A stretch of 64,000 nt of DNA from Flavobacterium cupriresistens (GCF_020911925.1 NZ_CP087134.1:4650001-4714000), one strand, 5' to 3'. Positions 53,172 to 62,774 are shown, numbered from the stretch's first letter. The notes: generated by a model from the sequence alone, not told the origin. Made by a program: numbers and translations.

Positions 53172-53993
53172 ATGCCATTTCAAAACACTAATATAACATC
53201 AAAAAAATACAAAAAACTTTCTATTCAGGTTTCTCTGAACGGATTTTCATTTTGTTGTTTTGATACGCTTAATAATACCATTACTTCGTTTAATGAAGTC
53301 GAATTTACGCCTACACAAAAAGGGTCCAAAATAGAAGAATTGTATGGCGATGCTTTTAAGAAACACACGGAACTAAAAGACGCCTATGATGATATTGTGG
53401 TGATACACAACAACAATCTTTCTACTTTTGTGCCTACTGCTTTGTTTGACGAAAATTATCTGGGCAGTTATTTACAATACAACACCAAGGTTTTTGAAAC
53501 TGATTTTTTTACCTATGATCAGATTTCAAATTACGAAATGAACACCATTTATATCCCGTATGTCAACATCAATAACTTTTTGATCGATCAGATTGGTTCT
53601 TTTGATTACAAACATTCGAACAGCATTCTAATCGAAAAAATACTGGAAGCTTCTAAAAATAACGACGATAAAAAAATGATCGTTAATTTTAATCCCGATC
53701 ACTTCGAACTGATCGTGGTACAAAACCAGAGATTACTACTATTCAATTCTTTCGAGTATCAGACACCGGAAGATTTTATATACTATTTACTTTTTACAGC
53801 AGAACAATTGAGCTTAAATCCCGAAAGTTTTCACCTTGAATTATTAGGAACGATAACTAAAAATGATCCTTTTTATACCATTGCGTATAAATACATTCGT
53901 AATGTTGCCTTTTTAGATGTAAGCACATTACAAGAGAGAAACAGCTTTTCTACCACTCAGAATCAAAAACATTATATTCTATTTCAATCATGA
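53172..53993 (+). CDS. DUF3822 family protein
   Basis: 273 residues with no signal peptide or membrane segment. Features such as LSIQVSLNGFSFCCFD and the FNPDHFELIVVQNQRLLLFNSFEYQTPEDFIYYLLF stretch recall an actin/ASKHA-like fold, and the family is confined to Bacteroidota. It overlaps rsmD by 4 bp (ATGA), a conserved arrangement in the phylum as I recall it, suggesting a role linked to ribosome or RNA biology. Molecular function unknown. Confidence 0.85.
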   Translation: MPFQNTNITSKKYKKLSIQVSLNGFSFCCFDTLNNTITSFNEVEFTPTQKGSKIEELYGDAFKKHTELKDAYDDIVVIHNNNLSTFVPTALFDENYLGSYLQYNTKVFETDFFTYDQISNYEMNTIYIPYVNINNFLIDQIGSFDYKHSNSILIEKILEASKNNDDKKMIVNFNPDHFELIVVQNQRLLLFNSFEYQTPEDFIYYLLFTAEQLSLNPESFHLELLGTITKNDPFYTIAYKYIRNVAFLDVSTLQERNSFSTTQNQKHYILFQS

Positions 53994-54595
53994 GAATCAT
54001 ATCAGGAAAATACAAAGGACGCCGCATTTTTCCACCAAAAAACCTTCCGGTAAGACCCACAACTGACATGAGTAAAGAAGCATTATTTAATGTTTTGAAC
54101 AATCATTTTAGTTTTGAGGGCTTAAAGGTGCTGGATTTATTTTCAGGAACCGGCAATATCAGTTTCGAGTTCGCTTCACGCGGAAGTGCTCCAATTACTT
54201 CTGTTGACGGAGATTTCGGTTGTGTAAAATTCATCAAACAAGTTTCATCGGAATACGATTTTGAAATTGCAGCAACAAAAAGTGATGTTTTTAAATTCCT
54301 TGAAAACTGCAAAACCTCTTACGATATTATTTTTGCTGATCCCCCTTACGGTTTAGATCAGGCTACTTTTGAAAAAATAGTACTAACGGTTTTCGAAAGA
54401 GATTTGCTTCACGACGACGGAATGATGATTATTGAACATTCTAAGTATACCAAATTAGAGCATTTGAGCAATTTCTCTTTTCAGAAAAGCTACGGAGGTT
54501 CTTTTTTCACCTTCTTCGAATTGAATTCTACGGATGATGACGAAGAACTCGTTGATGATTCCTCCAATAAAATTACAGAAGAAGACGAAGGATAG
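53990..54595 (+). CDS. rsmD: 16S rRNA (guanine966-N2)-methyltransferase
   Basis: 201 residues. It opens MRIISGKYKGRRI, as in the family. The SAM-binding loop is LDLFSGTGNISFEFASRG and the catalytic motif IIFADPPYG. The C-terminal tail is acidic (DDDEELVDDSSN), which is longer than in E. coli RsmD. It methylates G966 of 16S rRNA in the small subunit. Translationally coupled to the DUF3822 gene. Confidence 0.95.
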   Translation: MRIISGKYKGRRIFPPKNLPVRPTTDMSKEALFNVLNNHFSFEGLKVLDLFSGTGNISFEFASRGSAPITSVDGDFGCVKFIKQVSSEYDFEIAATKSDVFKFLENCKTSYDIIFADPPYGLDQATFEKIVLTVFERDLLHDDGMMIIEHSKYTKLEHLSNFSFQKSYGGSFFTFFELNSTDDDEELVDDSSNKITEEDEG

Positions 54596-54667
54596 TCGAG
54601 AACAAAACATTTGATTTTTGTTTTTTGCATTTTACATTTTATAAAAGAAATTCAAGCTTATTTTAGT

Positions 54668-54706
54668 TTCATAAGCCTTCGACTTCGCCCAGGGTGACAC
54701 TCGTGG
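54668..54706. repeat. Dispersed palindromic-type repeat, copy 1
   Basis: Contains CCTTCGACTTCGCCCAGGGT followed by GACACT. Related copies lie at 62741-62774 (inverted) and 63341-63368. It is in the spacer downstream of rsmD. Confidence 0.7.
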
Positions 54707-54797
54707 GATAATTTAATTTTGAGTAAGTACGACAACAAAAGAATTGATTGTTGATTTTTATCAAGTTTCACATTTCACATTCAACTTTTTAAACATA

Positions 54798-54826
54798 AAA
54801 AAGCCCTTGACTCACAAGGGCTTTTT
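54798..54826. terminator. Bidirectional terminator
   Basis: AAAAAGCCCTTG, loop ACTCA, CAAGGGCTTTTT; perfect stem between convergent rsmD and the beta-barrel gene. Confidence 0.9.
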
Positions 54827-54829
54827 CTT

Positions 54830-56944
54830 TTATCTAATCCTATCTGAATTTTCATTAACGATTTTTTCCTTGAATTCTGATTCTTTTATTTTTCCAAAAG
54901 AATATTTAAGTGTAATCGAAACTTCATTAGCATCAACTAAATACCGTGCTCTCGAACTTATATTATTAATCGTAAATCTTTCTGTATAAATCGTATTTCT
55001 AAAAATATCATTATAATTTAAAGTACAATTCCAGTTTTTACCAAACGCTTTTGCGAGCGACATATCAAAAATTAAATTTGCCCCTCGCTCAAAAACGCCC
55101 TCTTTTTGTTTTGTTGCACCCCAAAAGGACAGAACTAATGTAAAATCTTTTGGAAGTTTAAAAGTATTATTCGAGTAATAATACAAATAGGTTTTTGTAG
55201 AATTAAACACTGCCGCAGGGTCTTCTATTTTATTTGTCGCGAAAATTAAAGAATTTGTATTTGTCCAAATTTTATAGGTAAATGGTACTGTAAATTCAAT
55301 AGTATAACCTGATTCTTTTTGAAAATTTTTCTCCGTAAAAGTCAAAACATTGTTTTGATTATCAAAAATAAAATCAGCATAAATTGGATTTTTGTTTTGG
55401 TATAAAGTCAATTTTACAGATTTATCATGATACTGAAAAACCGTCGAAATTACATCGATAAAAGTTGGTCCTAAATTGATATTATTGCTATAAATAAAAT
55501 ACGGGTTAATATAGGTTGCAATCATACTCAAAGAAGAATAATTGGGTCTCGAAATACTTTTAGAATAATCTACACTTATACTTTTTGTACTGTCTATTGA
55601 AAAAGAAAACAGCGCTTTCGGGAAAAAATTTGTGTAGTTTTTATTTATTAACGATGAATTGTCTGTGCTGTATTTACTTTTGACATTTGTGTTTTCCATT
55701 CGCAATCCAATCGAAAAATCGATTTTTTTAATTTTTCCTGAAAGCTGTGAATAAGCACCTGAATTGATTTCTTTAAAATTATAATCGAAAGTCGTAGTTT
55801 TATTTTCATCATAATCAAATACATCATAATTAGATTTCGATTTTGCTGCAGAATAAAGTCCACCGTATTCCCAAGTCATTTCATTTTTAAACTTTTTTTC
55901 TAAATTAATGCGCCCCGAAAAAACATCAACATTAAATCTCTGATTCCTATTTTGTGATAATTCCAGCTCCGAATCATTAAAATTATTTTCGACTAAACTC
56001 CATAAATGCTGATTAAAATTGGAGCCCTGAATACCAACAAATAACTTTGTGTCAATCGCTTTAAGTCTTTTTGAATAATTCATAAATGAGTTAATAAAAT
56101 TCTTTTCGCTGGAATTATCACTAAGTGTAAAAACATTATTTTGCTGATCTTGATTTTGGTTAAAAGTAAACGTATTGATATCAAAAGCATCTGCTTTCAT
56201 TTTTCCATTTATATTCATTGAGAAATAATCCTCTTCATTTATTTTATAAAACAAACCGGTACCAAAAATATATTCTTTCACACGAGAAATTGCTGTAACA
56301 TCATAATTAGAAACAATAGCTGCCTGCGGAATTTGATAAGCAATGCTATGATTCTCCCACGGATTTCTTCGGTTGTAATTGAAGTTGGCTTTCCATTCTA
56401 ACTTATTCTTTTTAAAACTGGAATTAAAACCGATATAATTATTGTAATTCTTTTTAAAAGAAGCTGTTTCAGAAATATCCGTTTTAAACCCCTCTTTTCT
56501 GCTTAGTTTACGAGTAATTAAAATTACGGCGCGCCCCTCAGCTTCATACTTTGAAGAAGGATTTTTAATAATTTCAATTGTTTTGATATCGTCGACAGCC
56601 AAAGCATTCAAATCATTCATTCCTACTCTTTGATTGTCAATATAAATAAGCGGCGTTCCTTTACCAACAATCGAAATACTTTCGCGATCAGCACTTACTT
56701 GAACTGTTGGAAGTTTTGAAAGCAAATCAACAGGATTTGGAATCGAATTGTAAACCGAATTGGCAACGTCTACTTTTATATTTCCGTTTGCATTAGTAAA
56801 CGTTTTTTTGTTTTGAGCGATAACAACTTCATCTAATTTATTAGAAATAGTATCCTTCGGAGTTTCCGTTTGTGCATATCCGGCCATCGAAAGGCAAAAA
56901 AGCAATAGCAATAAAATAATTTTTAAGAACAGGTACATTTTCAT
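54830..56944 (-). CDS. Outer-membrane beta-barrel family protein (TonB-receptor-like)
   Basis: 704 residues. A signal peptide (about 1-24) is followed by LDEVVIAQNKKTFTNANGN, a plug-like domain (NPVDLLSKLPTVQVSADRESI and IYIDNQRVGMNDLNALAVDDIKTIEIIKNPSSKYEAEG), then a strand-rich barrel ending in ITLKYSFGKI. It lacks the usual N-terminal carboxypeptidase-like repeat. Typically an outer-membrane uptake or peptide-related receptor; the substrate is unknown. Divergent from a kinase/OmpR-regulator operon with an evident operator between them, so probably a target of that system. Confidence 0.85.
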   Translation of the reverse strand: MKMYLFLKIILLLLLFCLSMAGYAQTETPKDTISNKLDEVVIAQNKKTFTNANGNIKVDVANSVYNSIPNPVDLLSKLPTVQVSADRESISIVGKGTPLIYIDNQRVGMNDLNALAVDDIKTIEIIKNPSSKYEAEGRAVILITRKLSRKEGFKTDISETASFKKNYNNYIGFNSSFKKNKLEWKANFNYNRRNPWENHSIAYQIPQAAIVSNYDVTAISRVKEYIFGTGLFYKINEEDYFSMNINGKMKADAFDINTFTFNQNQDQQNNVFTLSDNSSEKNFINSFMNYSKRLKAIDTKLFVGIQGSNFNQHLWSLVENNFNDSELELSQNRNQRFNVDVFSGRINLEKKFKNEMTWEYGGLYSAAKSKSNYDVFDYDENKTTTFDYNFKEINSGAYSQLSGKIKKIDFSIGLRMENTNVKSKYSTDNSSLINKNYTNFFPKALFSFSIDSTKSISVDYSKSISRPNYSSLSMIATYINPYFIYSNNINLGPTFIDVISTVFQYHDKSVKLTLYQNKNPIYADFIFDNQNNVLTFTEKNFQKESGYTIEFTVPFTYKIWTNTNSLIFATNKIEDPAAVFNSTKTYLYYYSNNTFKLPKDFTLVLSFWGATKQKEGVFERGANLIFDMSLAKAFGKNWNCTLNYNDIFRNTIYTERFTINNISSRARYLVDANEVSITLKYSFGKIKESEFKEKIVNENSDRIR

Positions 56945-57003
56945 TCGTTAACAAGATTTTGGTTTAAGAGCTACAAAAGTGCTTCTAATACGGCGTTCTG
57001 AAA

Positions 57004-57031
57004 GTTAATTGGAGGTTAATGCGGCGTTAAT
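57004..57031 (+). promoter_or_regulatory. Three GTTAAT direct repeats, 11-bp period
   Basis: GTTAAT at 57004, 57015 and 57026, exactly 11 bp apart. OmpR/PhoB-family regulators bind tandem half-sites at this spacing. The last repeat centres about 40 bp upstream of the predicted start of the kinase operon. They lie in the divergent gap to the beta-barrel gene. Confidence 0.7.
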
Positions 57032-57055
57032 GCTGAAATTGTAGCACAAAAGCTT

Positions 57056-57063
57056 TATTTTTG
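57056..57063 (+). promoter_or_regulatory. -7 element TATTTTTG of the kinase operon
   Basis: Match to TAnnTTTG. It overlaps a possible TTG start at 57061, so ATG 57082 is preferred. Confidence 0.55.
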
Positions 57064-57081
57064 ATTCGAATTCCCTTCTGT

Positions 57082-58440
57082 ATGAAACAAAGAATCAATT
57101 TATTAATCACACTTTCTGTTGTCGCCCTGCTCGTTTTATCGGCGGTACAATGTTATTTGGTCAAAACCACTTACGATTTTAAAGTAGCGCAGTTTCACAC
57201 CGAAATCAAGAATGAAATCGCTCGGATTTCAAATAATTACAGTGATATTGACTCCGTTATTGTCAGTAAAAAAGAAGCACTTTACAAAGGATTAGCTCAA
57301 AATTATATTCAAGGAAAAAAGACCAAATTTGAAATCAAAAACGGTATTCTTGGAAATCAATATCAAGACGCCTTAACACAGAAAATTCAACGCAAATTCG
57401 AAAGAGAATTACCCAATCTAAAAATTGATTTTGCGATTGTACTGAATAAATTTATATTGTATCAGAACACCAAAAATGCGGATACTATTTTCTCGGAAAA
57501 GCCTTTTATTCAAAACAAATTATACGGTAATCTGGCTTCGTTAAACCATGCTTTTCTAGTTCGGAGTTATGTCGGGACAACAAACGGATTGTACAAAAAT
57601 CAGGATTATAAATTGCTGACCGAAGATTCGATGTACATTTCGGTAATCGACTGGGAAATGATTATTTTAAAACGAATGATCGGTGTGTTACTATTGTCGT
57701 TGTTTTCTATTCTTACCCTGATTACCCTTTTTGTCATTGCCATTAAAGCTTTAATTAAACAGAAAAAAGTAAACGAAGTTAAAACTGATTTTATCAATAA
57801 TATTACACACGAACTCAAAACTCCTTTGGCGACTTTGAGTATTTCGACCAAAATTTTAGAACAGAAAAACATTCGGGAAAACGATGAGAATTTCAATGCA
57901 ATTGTCAATACGATTTCACGTCAGAACAATCGTTTACAAAGTTTGATCGATCAGGTTTTGGCAAATTCTCTGGCAGAAAATGAAATCGAACTACAAAAAG
58001 AAAAAATAAATACCGAAGAATTTCTGCTTTCGATTATCGAAGATTTTAAAATCGGATATCCAAAAATTACGATTGAAACTGATTTTCAAATGCAAAAAAC
58101 AGTTTTAGTTTTAGATAAATTTCATTTGACAACCGCAATTTTAAATGTTTTAGAAAATGCTGTAAAATACGGTTCCAGCCATATTTTGGTAAAAACCGGA
58201 AATATAGAAAATGAGTTTTCGTTAAGTATTCAAGATGACGGAATTGGGATTTCTAAAAACAAACAAGCGTTGCTTTTTGAAAAGTTTTACAGAGTCGAAC
58301 AGGGAAATTTGCACAACGCAAAAGGCCTCGGATTGGGTTTGTATTACGTAGATCAGATTATAAAAGCACACCAGGGCTCTGTTAACGTTATTAGCGATTT
58401 AGGAAAAGGCGCTGTGTTTACTATTTTATTAAAAGCTTAA
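57082..58440 (+). CDS. Membrane sensor histidine kinase
   Basis: About 452 residues from ATG 57082. Membrane segments lie at about 5-27 (INLLITLSVVALLVLSAVQC) and about 205-227, with a periplasmic sensor domain of about 175 residues between them and no evident HAMP. The HisKA motif is NNITHELKTPLATLS, and the ATPase motifs are NVLENAVKYG, DDGIGISKNK and GLGLGLYYVDQ. The OmpR-type regulator starts 10 bp after its stop. Confidence 0.92.
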   Translation: MKQRINLLITLSVVALLVLSAVQCYLVKTTYDFKVAQFHTEIKNEIARISNNYSDIDSVIVSKKEALYKGLAQNYIQGKKTKFEIKNGILGNQYQDALTQKIQRKFERELPNLKIDFAIVLNKFILYQNTKNADTIFSEKPFIQNKLYGNLASLNHAFLVRSYVGTTNGLYKNQDYKLLTEDSMYISVIDWEMIILKRMIGVLLLSLFSILTLITLFVIAIKALIKQKKVNEVKTDFINNITHELKTPLATLSISTKILEQKNIRENDENFNAIVNTISRQNNRLQSLIDQVLANSLAENEIELQKEKINTEEFLLSIIEDFKIGYPKITIETDFQMQKTVLVLDKFHLTTAILNVLENAVKYGSSHILVKTGNIENEFSLSIQDDGIGISKNKQALLFEKFYRVEQGNLHNAKGLGLGLYYVDQIIKAHQGSVNVISDLGKGAVFTILLKA

Positions 58441-58450
58441 TTACCATATT

Positions 58451-59140
58451 TTGAAAAAACTACTTTTAGCTGAAGACGATTTTGATTTTGCTGCGATTCT
58501 AAAACAATATTTAGAACTGCATCAATTTGAAGTAACCTGGGCAGAAAATGGCGAAATAGCATTAAACTATTTTAAAAACCAAACTTTTGACATTTGTATT
58601 CTGGATGTAATGATGCCAAAATTGGACGGATTTTCTCTGGCAGAAAAAATAGTTACAATCAATCCCGAAACTCCATTTATTTTTTTAACTGCAAGAAAGC
58701 TAACAGAAGACAAAATTATCGGATTGAAACTAGGCGCAGACGACTACATCGCGAAACCTTTTGAAGTAGACGAATTGATCTTGCGTTTGCAGAATATATT
58801 GAAGAGGATCGAACAAAAGAGAAGCCTGGACGGAAATAATGTTATCGAAATTGGCTCGTATATTTTTGATAACGAACGCTTAACTCTCAATAATAAAAAT
58901 CATGTTCAACAGCTTACAGAGAAAGAAGCGTCTCTTATTGAATATTTATATCTAAACCACAACCAGTTATTAAAGAGAGATCAAATTTTAATGTCTGTAT
59001 GGAAAAAAGACGACTATTTCTCCGGTCGAAGCATGGATGTTTTTATTAGCAGACTAAGAAAATATTTTAATTCAGATCCAAAAATCAAAATTGAAAGTGT
59101 TCGTAATATTGGTTTGGAATTTAAAATAGAAAAATCTTAA
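58451..59140 (+). CDS. OmpR/PhoB-family response regulator
   Basis: 229 residues with a TTG start 10 bp after the kinase stop. The receiver has the acidic pair in LLLAEDDFDF, phosphoacceptor Asp in ICILDVMMPKLDG (about 53), and Lys in DYIAKPFE. The winged-helix domain has LTEKEASLIEYLY, RDQILMSVW and SRLRKYF. The GTTAAT triplet at 57004-57031 is its probable operator, implying autoregulation and control of the beta-barrel gene. Confidence 0.94.
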   Translation: MKKLLLAEDDFDFAAILKQYLELHQFEVTWAENGEIALNYFKNQTFDICILDVMMPKLDGFSLAEKIVTINPETPFIFLTARKLTEDKIIGLKLGADDYIAKPFEVDELILRLQNILKRIEQKRSLDGNNVIEIGSYIFDNERLTLNNKNHVQQLTEKEASLIEYLYLNHNQLLKRDQILMSVWKKDDYFSGRSMDVFISRLRKYFNSDPKIKIESVRNIGLEFKIEKS

Positions 59141-59268
59141 TTTAAACGCTATTTAAGTCAATTTACACCAAAATACAAATGAATTAAAAGTCCGTATATG
59201 CCTGTGATATCGACATCTTTAAGCTCTCGAATAAGCTACTTCATAAAAGTTAATTCTGTTTCTTTTTT

Positions 59269-60198
59269 TTAATTCATTAGATTGGATAATTTATCTAAAA
59301 CCAATTGATAGGTTGGTGTTTCAACTTCATATTTCAAACCCTCATCTACTACAAATTGAGTCAATGAAGCCAATTCTATATTTCTTCCGGCAAGCAAATC
59401 ACGATGCATAGAGGAAGTAGTATCTGGTGGTGTTTTTTCGAGTTTCAGAATGGTTTGCATGATAATGTCATCCGGCAGATTTAGTCCTTTTACCGCTGCT
59501 ATCATTGTAATTTCATTCATCAGGGAGACATATATATTTCTTGCTTCGCGGTTTTCTAAAATCTGTCCAATATTGTAATCTAAATAACAGGTTGCCGAAG
59601 CCAATACCGAAATAAACACAAACTTCTCCCAAACGGCATCTTCAATATTTTCAACCAAATGACTGTCTATCAACGCGTTTTTAAAGATCGTCTGTAAGGC
59701 TTTCATTTTAGAAACAGAAACACTGTAAGAACCAAAAAGCAATCTTTGCAGAGAGCCAACATTCTGAACAACACCGGGCGAAACAATCATCGAAAAAATA
59801 TAAACACAGCCTTCCAAAACTTCATTGTCCGGAAAAAGAGCACTAATGCGTTCCGGAGCATCAACACCATTATACAAGGGAAGAATAACGGTGTTTTTAG
59901 TAATACACTTTTTTAAAGCCAGAAGACTTTCTTCAATATCATAAGTCTTTGTGGCGCAAATTAAATAATCCAGTTTGCCAATAAGCTCAGGATCATTGGA
60001 GACCACTTTCGGAAAAACAACCGTTTCAGATTCCTTCGTAATAATTTTCAATCCCGATTCCGCCACTACTCTAAGTGTTTCTCCACGGGCAATAAAAACT
60101 ATTTCTATTTCTTCAGAGTCCTGATACGCTTTCGCCAAAAGTCCCCCGAAATAACCTCCTACACCACCCAGTCCTAAAATTCCAATTCTTGTTTTCAT
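59269..60198 (-). CDS. 2-dehydropantoate 2-reductase family protein
   Basis: 309 residues. The NADPH site is GILGLGGVGGYFGGLLAKAY at the N-terminus. LICATKTYDIEESL and VILPLYNGVDAPERI follow, with the C-terminal helical domain containing WEKFVFISVLASATC (the family Lys in WEKF) and TSSMHRDLLAGRNIELA. Family members reduce ketopantoate to pantoate for coenzyme A synthesis (PanE). Other 2-keto acid reductases share the fold, so the symbol is not assigned. Confidence 0.87.
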   Translation of the reverse strand: MKTRIGILGLGGVGGYFGGLLAKAYQDSEEIEIVFIARGETLRVVAESGLKIITKESETVVFPKVVSNDPELIGKLDYLICATKTYDIEESLLALKKCITKNTVILPLYNGVDAPERISALFPDNEVLEGCVYIFSMIVSPGVVQNVGSLQRLLFGSYSVSVSKMKALQTIFKNALIDSHLVENIEDAVWEKFVFISVLASATCYLDYNIGQILENREARNIYVSLMNEITMIAAVKGLNLPDDIIMQTILKLEKTPPDTTSSMHRDLLAGRNIELASLTQFVVDEGLKYEVETPTYQLVLDKLSNLMN

Positions 60199-60378
60199 TA
60201 TTGTTTGTTTTTATGCCACGAATTGCACTAATTAAACGAATTAAATTCCAAATAACACTTAACGCTTACCGTAAACTTTCCTTTATCAAAATTAAAAGAA
60301 TGAGAAAAAAGAAAGAAAAAAATCCGTACTAAATCCGCGTTTTCGCATCAGCGAATCAGCCTCATCCGCGTCCCATCA
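60199..60378. other. Short spacer with degenerate repeat text
   Basis: Contains 'gccacgaattgcactaatt' and 'aaatccgcgttttcgcatc' words of the kind repeated between flavobacterial genes. No gene seen. Confidence 0.35.
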
Positions 60379-61629
60379 TCATTCCTCCAAAAAAGGCTCC
60401 AAATTCAACTCCATAAAATCACGTTCGCTCTTAGAAATCACTATTGTTGCCACCGTATTCCCGATTAAATTAGTAATCGCTCTGGCTTCACTCATAAATT
60501 TATCAACCCCTAGCAAAAAAGCCAGCCCTTCCACCGGAATTTTATGAATCGCTGTCAACGTCGATGCCAAAACGATAAAACCACTTCCGGTCACTCCGGC
60601 AGCACCTTTAGACGTAATCATCAGGATACCGATAACGCTCAGAATCTCAAAGAAACTCAAATGAACATCGTACAACTGCGCCAAAAAAATTACAGACATC
60701 GACAAATAAATCGAAGTCCCATCCAGATTAAAAGAATATCCCGTCGGAATCACCAATCCTACCACCGATTTACTGCAACCCATTCGTTCCAGTTTAACCA
60801 TAATACTAGGCAAAGCAGCCTCCGAAGACGAAGTTCCAAGAACCAATAAAAGTTCCTCTTTAATGTATTTTAAAATTGATAAAATACTGATTTTATAATA
60901 TTTCAATATACTCCCCAAAATCAAAAACACAAATAAAAACATCGTCGTATAAACACACAACATCAACTTCCCAAGCGGGATCAGCGTTTGTAATCCAAAT
61001 TTACCAATTGTATATGCCATTCCTCCAAAAGCCCCTAGCGGAGCGAGATACATCACATATTTCAAACCGGTAAAAACTACTTTTGAAAATCGTTCTAAAA
61101 CCAAAATGGTCTGTTCGCGTTTTTGGTAAAAATTCAAGGCAATACCACAAACAATGGCAGCTACCAAAACCTGAAGTGTGAAATTTGAAAGGAAAAATTT
61201 TAACCACGAAAAGTTTTCCGCCGCATGATTGGTATACTGGCTTGCATCTTGCAAAGCCAATCCGGTTTTATCTATTTTACCCGGTTTAAAAATATAAGCA
61301 ATCGCAACACCAATGGCCAAAGCAACGGTTGAAACTACTTCAAAATAAGCTAATGCTTTCACACCAATCCGACCGACTTTTTTAAGATTCCCCATTCCGG
61401 AAATCCCCAAAACGATCGTCAAAAATATAATCGGACCTATAAAAAGTTTAATAATATCGACAAAAGTCTTGCCGACAATTTCCATTTTCATTCCGTTTTG
61501 CGGTGAAAAATGACCGAGTAAAACTCCGGCAATAATGGCAATCAAAACCCAAAAGGTCAGATTGGTTACAATGGCAAAAAAAGTACTTTTTTTAGGTTTA
61601 TTTGGAAGATTCGGAGTAATTATATTCAT
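60379..61629 (-). CDS. Dicarboxylate/amino acid:cation symporter (DAACS family)
   Basis: 416 residues with about eight membrane segments and two re-entrant loops. The serine-rich loop is GTSSSEAALPSIMVKLERMG. The transport core PTGYSFNLDGTSIYLSM, the GAAGVTGSGFIVLAST loop and DKFMSEARAITNLIGN match the GltP/DctA fold, with NLDGT and the C-terminal Asn. It imports C4-dicarboxylates or acidic amino acids with Na+ or H+, at the inner membrane. Substrate cannot be fixed from sequence. Confidence 0.92.
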   Translation of the reverse strand: MNIITPNLPNKPKKSTFFAIVTNLTFWVLIAIIAGVLLGHFSPQNGMKMEIVGKTFVDIIKLFIGPIIFLTIVLGISGMGNLKKVGRIGVKALAYFEVVSTVALAIGVAIAYIFKPGKIDKTGLALQDASQYTNHAAENFSWLKFFLSNFTLQVLVAAIVCGIALNFYQKREQTILVLERFSKVVFTGLKYVMYLAPLGAFGGMAYTIGKFGLQTLIPLGKLMLCVYTTMFLFVFLILGSILKYYKISILSILKYIKEELLLVLGTSSSEAALPSIMVKLERMGCSKSVVGLVIPTGYSFNLDGTSIYLSMSVIFLAQLYDVHLSFFEILSVIGILMITSKGAAGVTGSGFIVLASTLTAIHKIPVEGLAFLLGVDKFMSEARAITNLIGNTVATIVISKSERDFMELNLEPFLEE

Positions 61630-61667
61630 GAAGTTTAGTTAGATAGTTTCACAAATATATAAAAAAT

Positions 61668-61978
61668 GCAGACCTATAAGCCGGATTCTGTCTCTGATAA
61701 ATCAGAGCCTTATCATTTATCTAGGCTTACAATTACTCATAAGCTCGAGCTACCTACCCTTCAACAACGGACGAGAAGCCCTTAAATGCTGATATACTTG
61801 GTATTTCACCGCATAGAGTTTACCTGTTTTCACTACAGCATTACCTGTACATACTTTCTGCTGCACTTGTCCTAACGTTATTACTAACGCCGACGGGTGT
61901 TACCCGCTATGCTTCTCTGTGGTGTCCGGACTTTCCTCCCCTCACCTAAGCGAGCGACGATAAGGCGGTCTGCGGGGC
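61668..61978 (-). ncRNA. rnpB: RNase P RNA (type A)
   Basis: The minus strand has the 5' hallmark GAGGAAAGTCCGGACACCAC (near 61920-61940) and the 3' hallmark ACAGAATCCGGCTTATAGG. The terminal helix P1 pairs GCAGACC near 61970 with GGTCTGC at 61668-61674. Length of about 311 nt is normal for a bacterial catalytic RNA that trims tRNA 5' ends. Ends are approximate, taken from P1. Confidence 0.95.
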
Positions 61979-62100
61979 AAAAGTAGCGATTTATAATCGA
62001 AGAATCCCGCTTTTAAAATTTAGATTTTCACACTAAATTCACAATGTTTTAATTTTAAATTGGTTATCTTTAAAATCCATAATTTTTAAATTCAGTTATC

Positions 62101-62394
62101 ATGATTAGAATGTATCATTACGCAACTGTTTCAAAAGCTTTAGATCAATTGAATGAAAAAGGATTCACCTTTGACTTTAATCTAAACTCAGACGCAATTA
62201 AAAAAAATCCTGAAAAATTTGAAATTGTACATGTGTATCGATACGAAGGGGAATCTGACCCGGGCGATGAGGCAGTTGTTTACGGAATAAAATCAAATTC
62301 AGGTAAAAAAGGAGTATATGTATCCGGGTTTTCGGCGGATTCCGATTCCGAAACCGTACAGATCTTACTCGATTTAAGCATAAAAGGCAGGTGA
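62101..62394 (+). CDS. Conserved small protein of unknown function
   Basis: 97 residues (ATG 62101; ATG 62110 is an alternative). It opens [22 protein letters not shown] and has [19 protein letters not shown] in the second half. Similar small proteins in flavobacteria carry the label phosphoribosylpyrophosphate synthetase, but this is far too short for that enzyme and has no PRPP loop. It is soluble and stands alone after rnpB. Confidence 0.75.
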   Translation: MIRMYHYATVSKALDQLNEKGFTFDFNLNSDAIKKNPEKFEIVHVYRYEGESDPGDEAVVYGIKSNSGKKGVYVSGFSADSDSETVQILLDLSIKGR

Positions 62395-62446
62395 TTTTAA
62401 AAGAACCATTATTATAATTTTCAGAAGCTATTCCCGCTGTCTGCTG

Positions 62447-62479
62447 TATCTTTTGTGTCGAACCCCGCCACAAAAGGAT
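62447..62479. repeat. Hairpin intergenic element
   Basis: ATCTTTTGTG, loop TCGAACCCCGC, CACAAAAGGAT (one bulge), flanked by GCTGTCTGCTG and GCCGCTCCCATCAGGGCT. It resembles a dispersed intergenic element I associate with Flavobacterium, but no second copy is in this window. Confidence 0.5.
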
Positions 62480-62580
62480 GCCGCTCCCATCAGGGCTAAG
62501 GCTTCTTGTTTTCAGGAGAAAAAGTTTTTTGTATAGTTATTTAAACCGCAAGGAGCACGAAGATTTCGCAAGGGACGTAA

Positions 62581-62633
62581 AATGTGGCAATGTGCGAATG
62601 AGTCAATGTGGCAATGTGAGAATGTGGTAATGC
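62581..62633. repeat. Octamer tandem repeat AATGTGNN, about 6.6 copies
   Basis: AATGTGGC, AATGTGCG, AATGAGTC, AATGTGGC, AATGTGAG, AATGTGGT, AATGC in exact 8-bp register. Confidence 0.8.
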
Positions 62634-62740
62634 AAAAAATTAAAAGTTGAAAATCAAAAGTTGAAGATCAAGAGTAAAATTCGAAATGTAAAAATCAGTA
62701 ATCAGATCTTTTTTTTTTAACTCCAACTACACCACTACAC

Positions 62741-62774
62741 AAGTGTCACCCTGAGCGAAGTCGAAGGCTCATGA
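62741..62774. repeat. Dispersed repeat, copy 2 (inverted)
   Basis: GTGTCACCCTGAGCGAAGTC followed by GAAGGCTCATGA, the reverse complement of the 54668 copy with a few changes. Confidence 0.7.

Noticed and set aside
62101..62394. Calling the 97-residue protein a phosphoribosylpyrophosphate synthetase
   Set aside because: Far too short for that enzyme and lacks the PRPP-binding loop; the name appears to be a propagated label.
62581..62633. CRISPR array
   Set aside because: Units are 8 bp with no spacers and no cas genes nearby; it is a simple tandem repeat.
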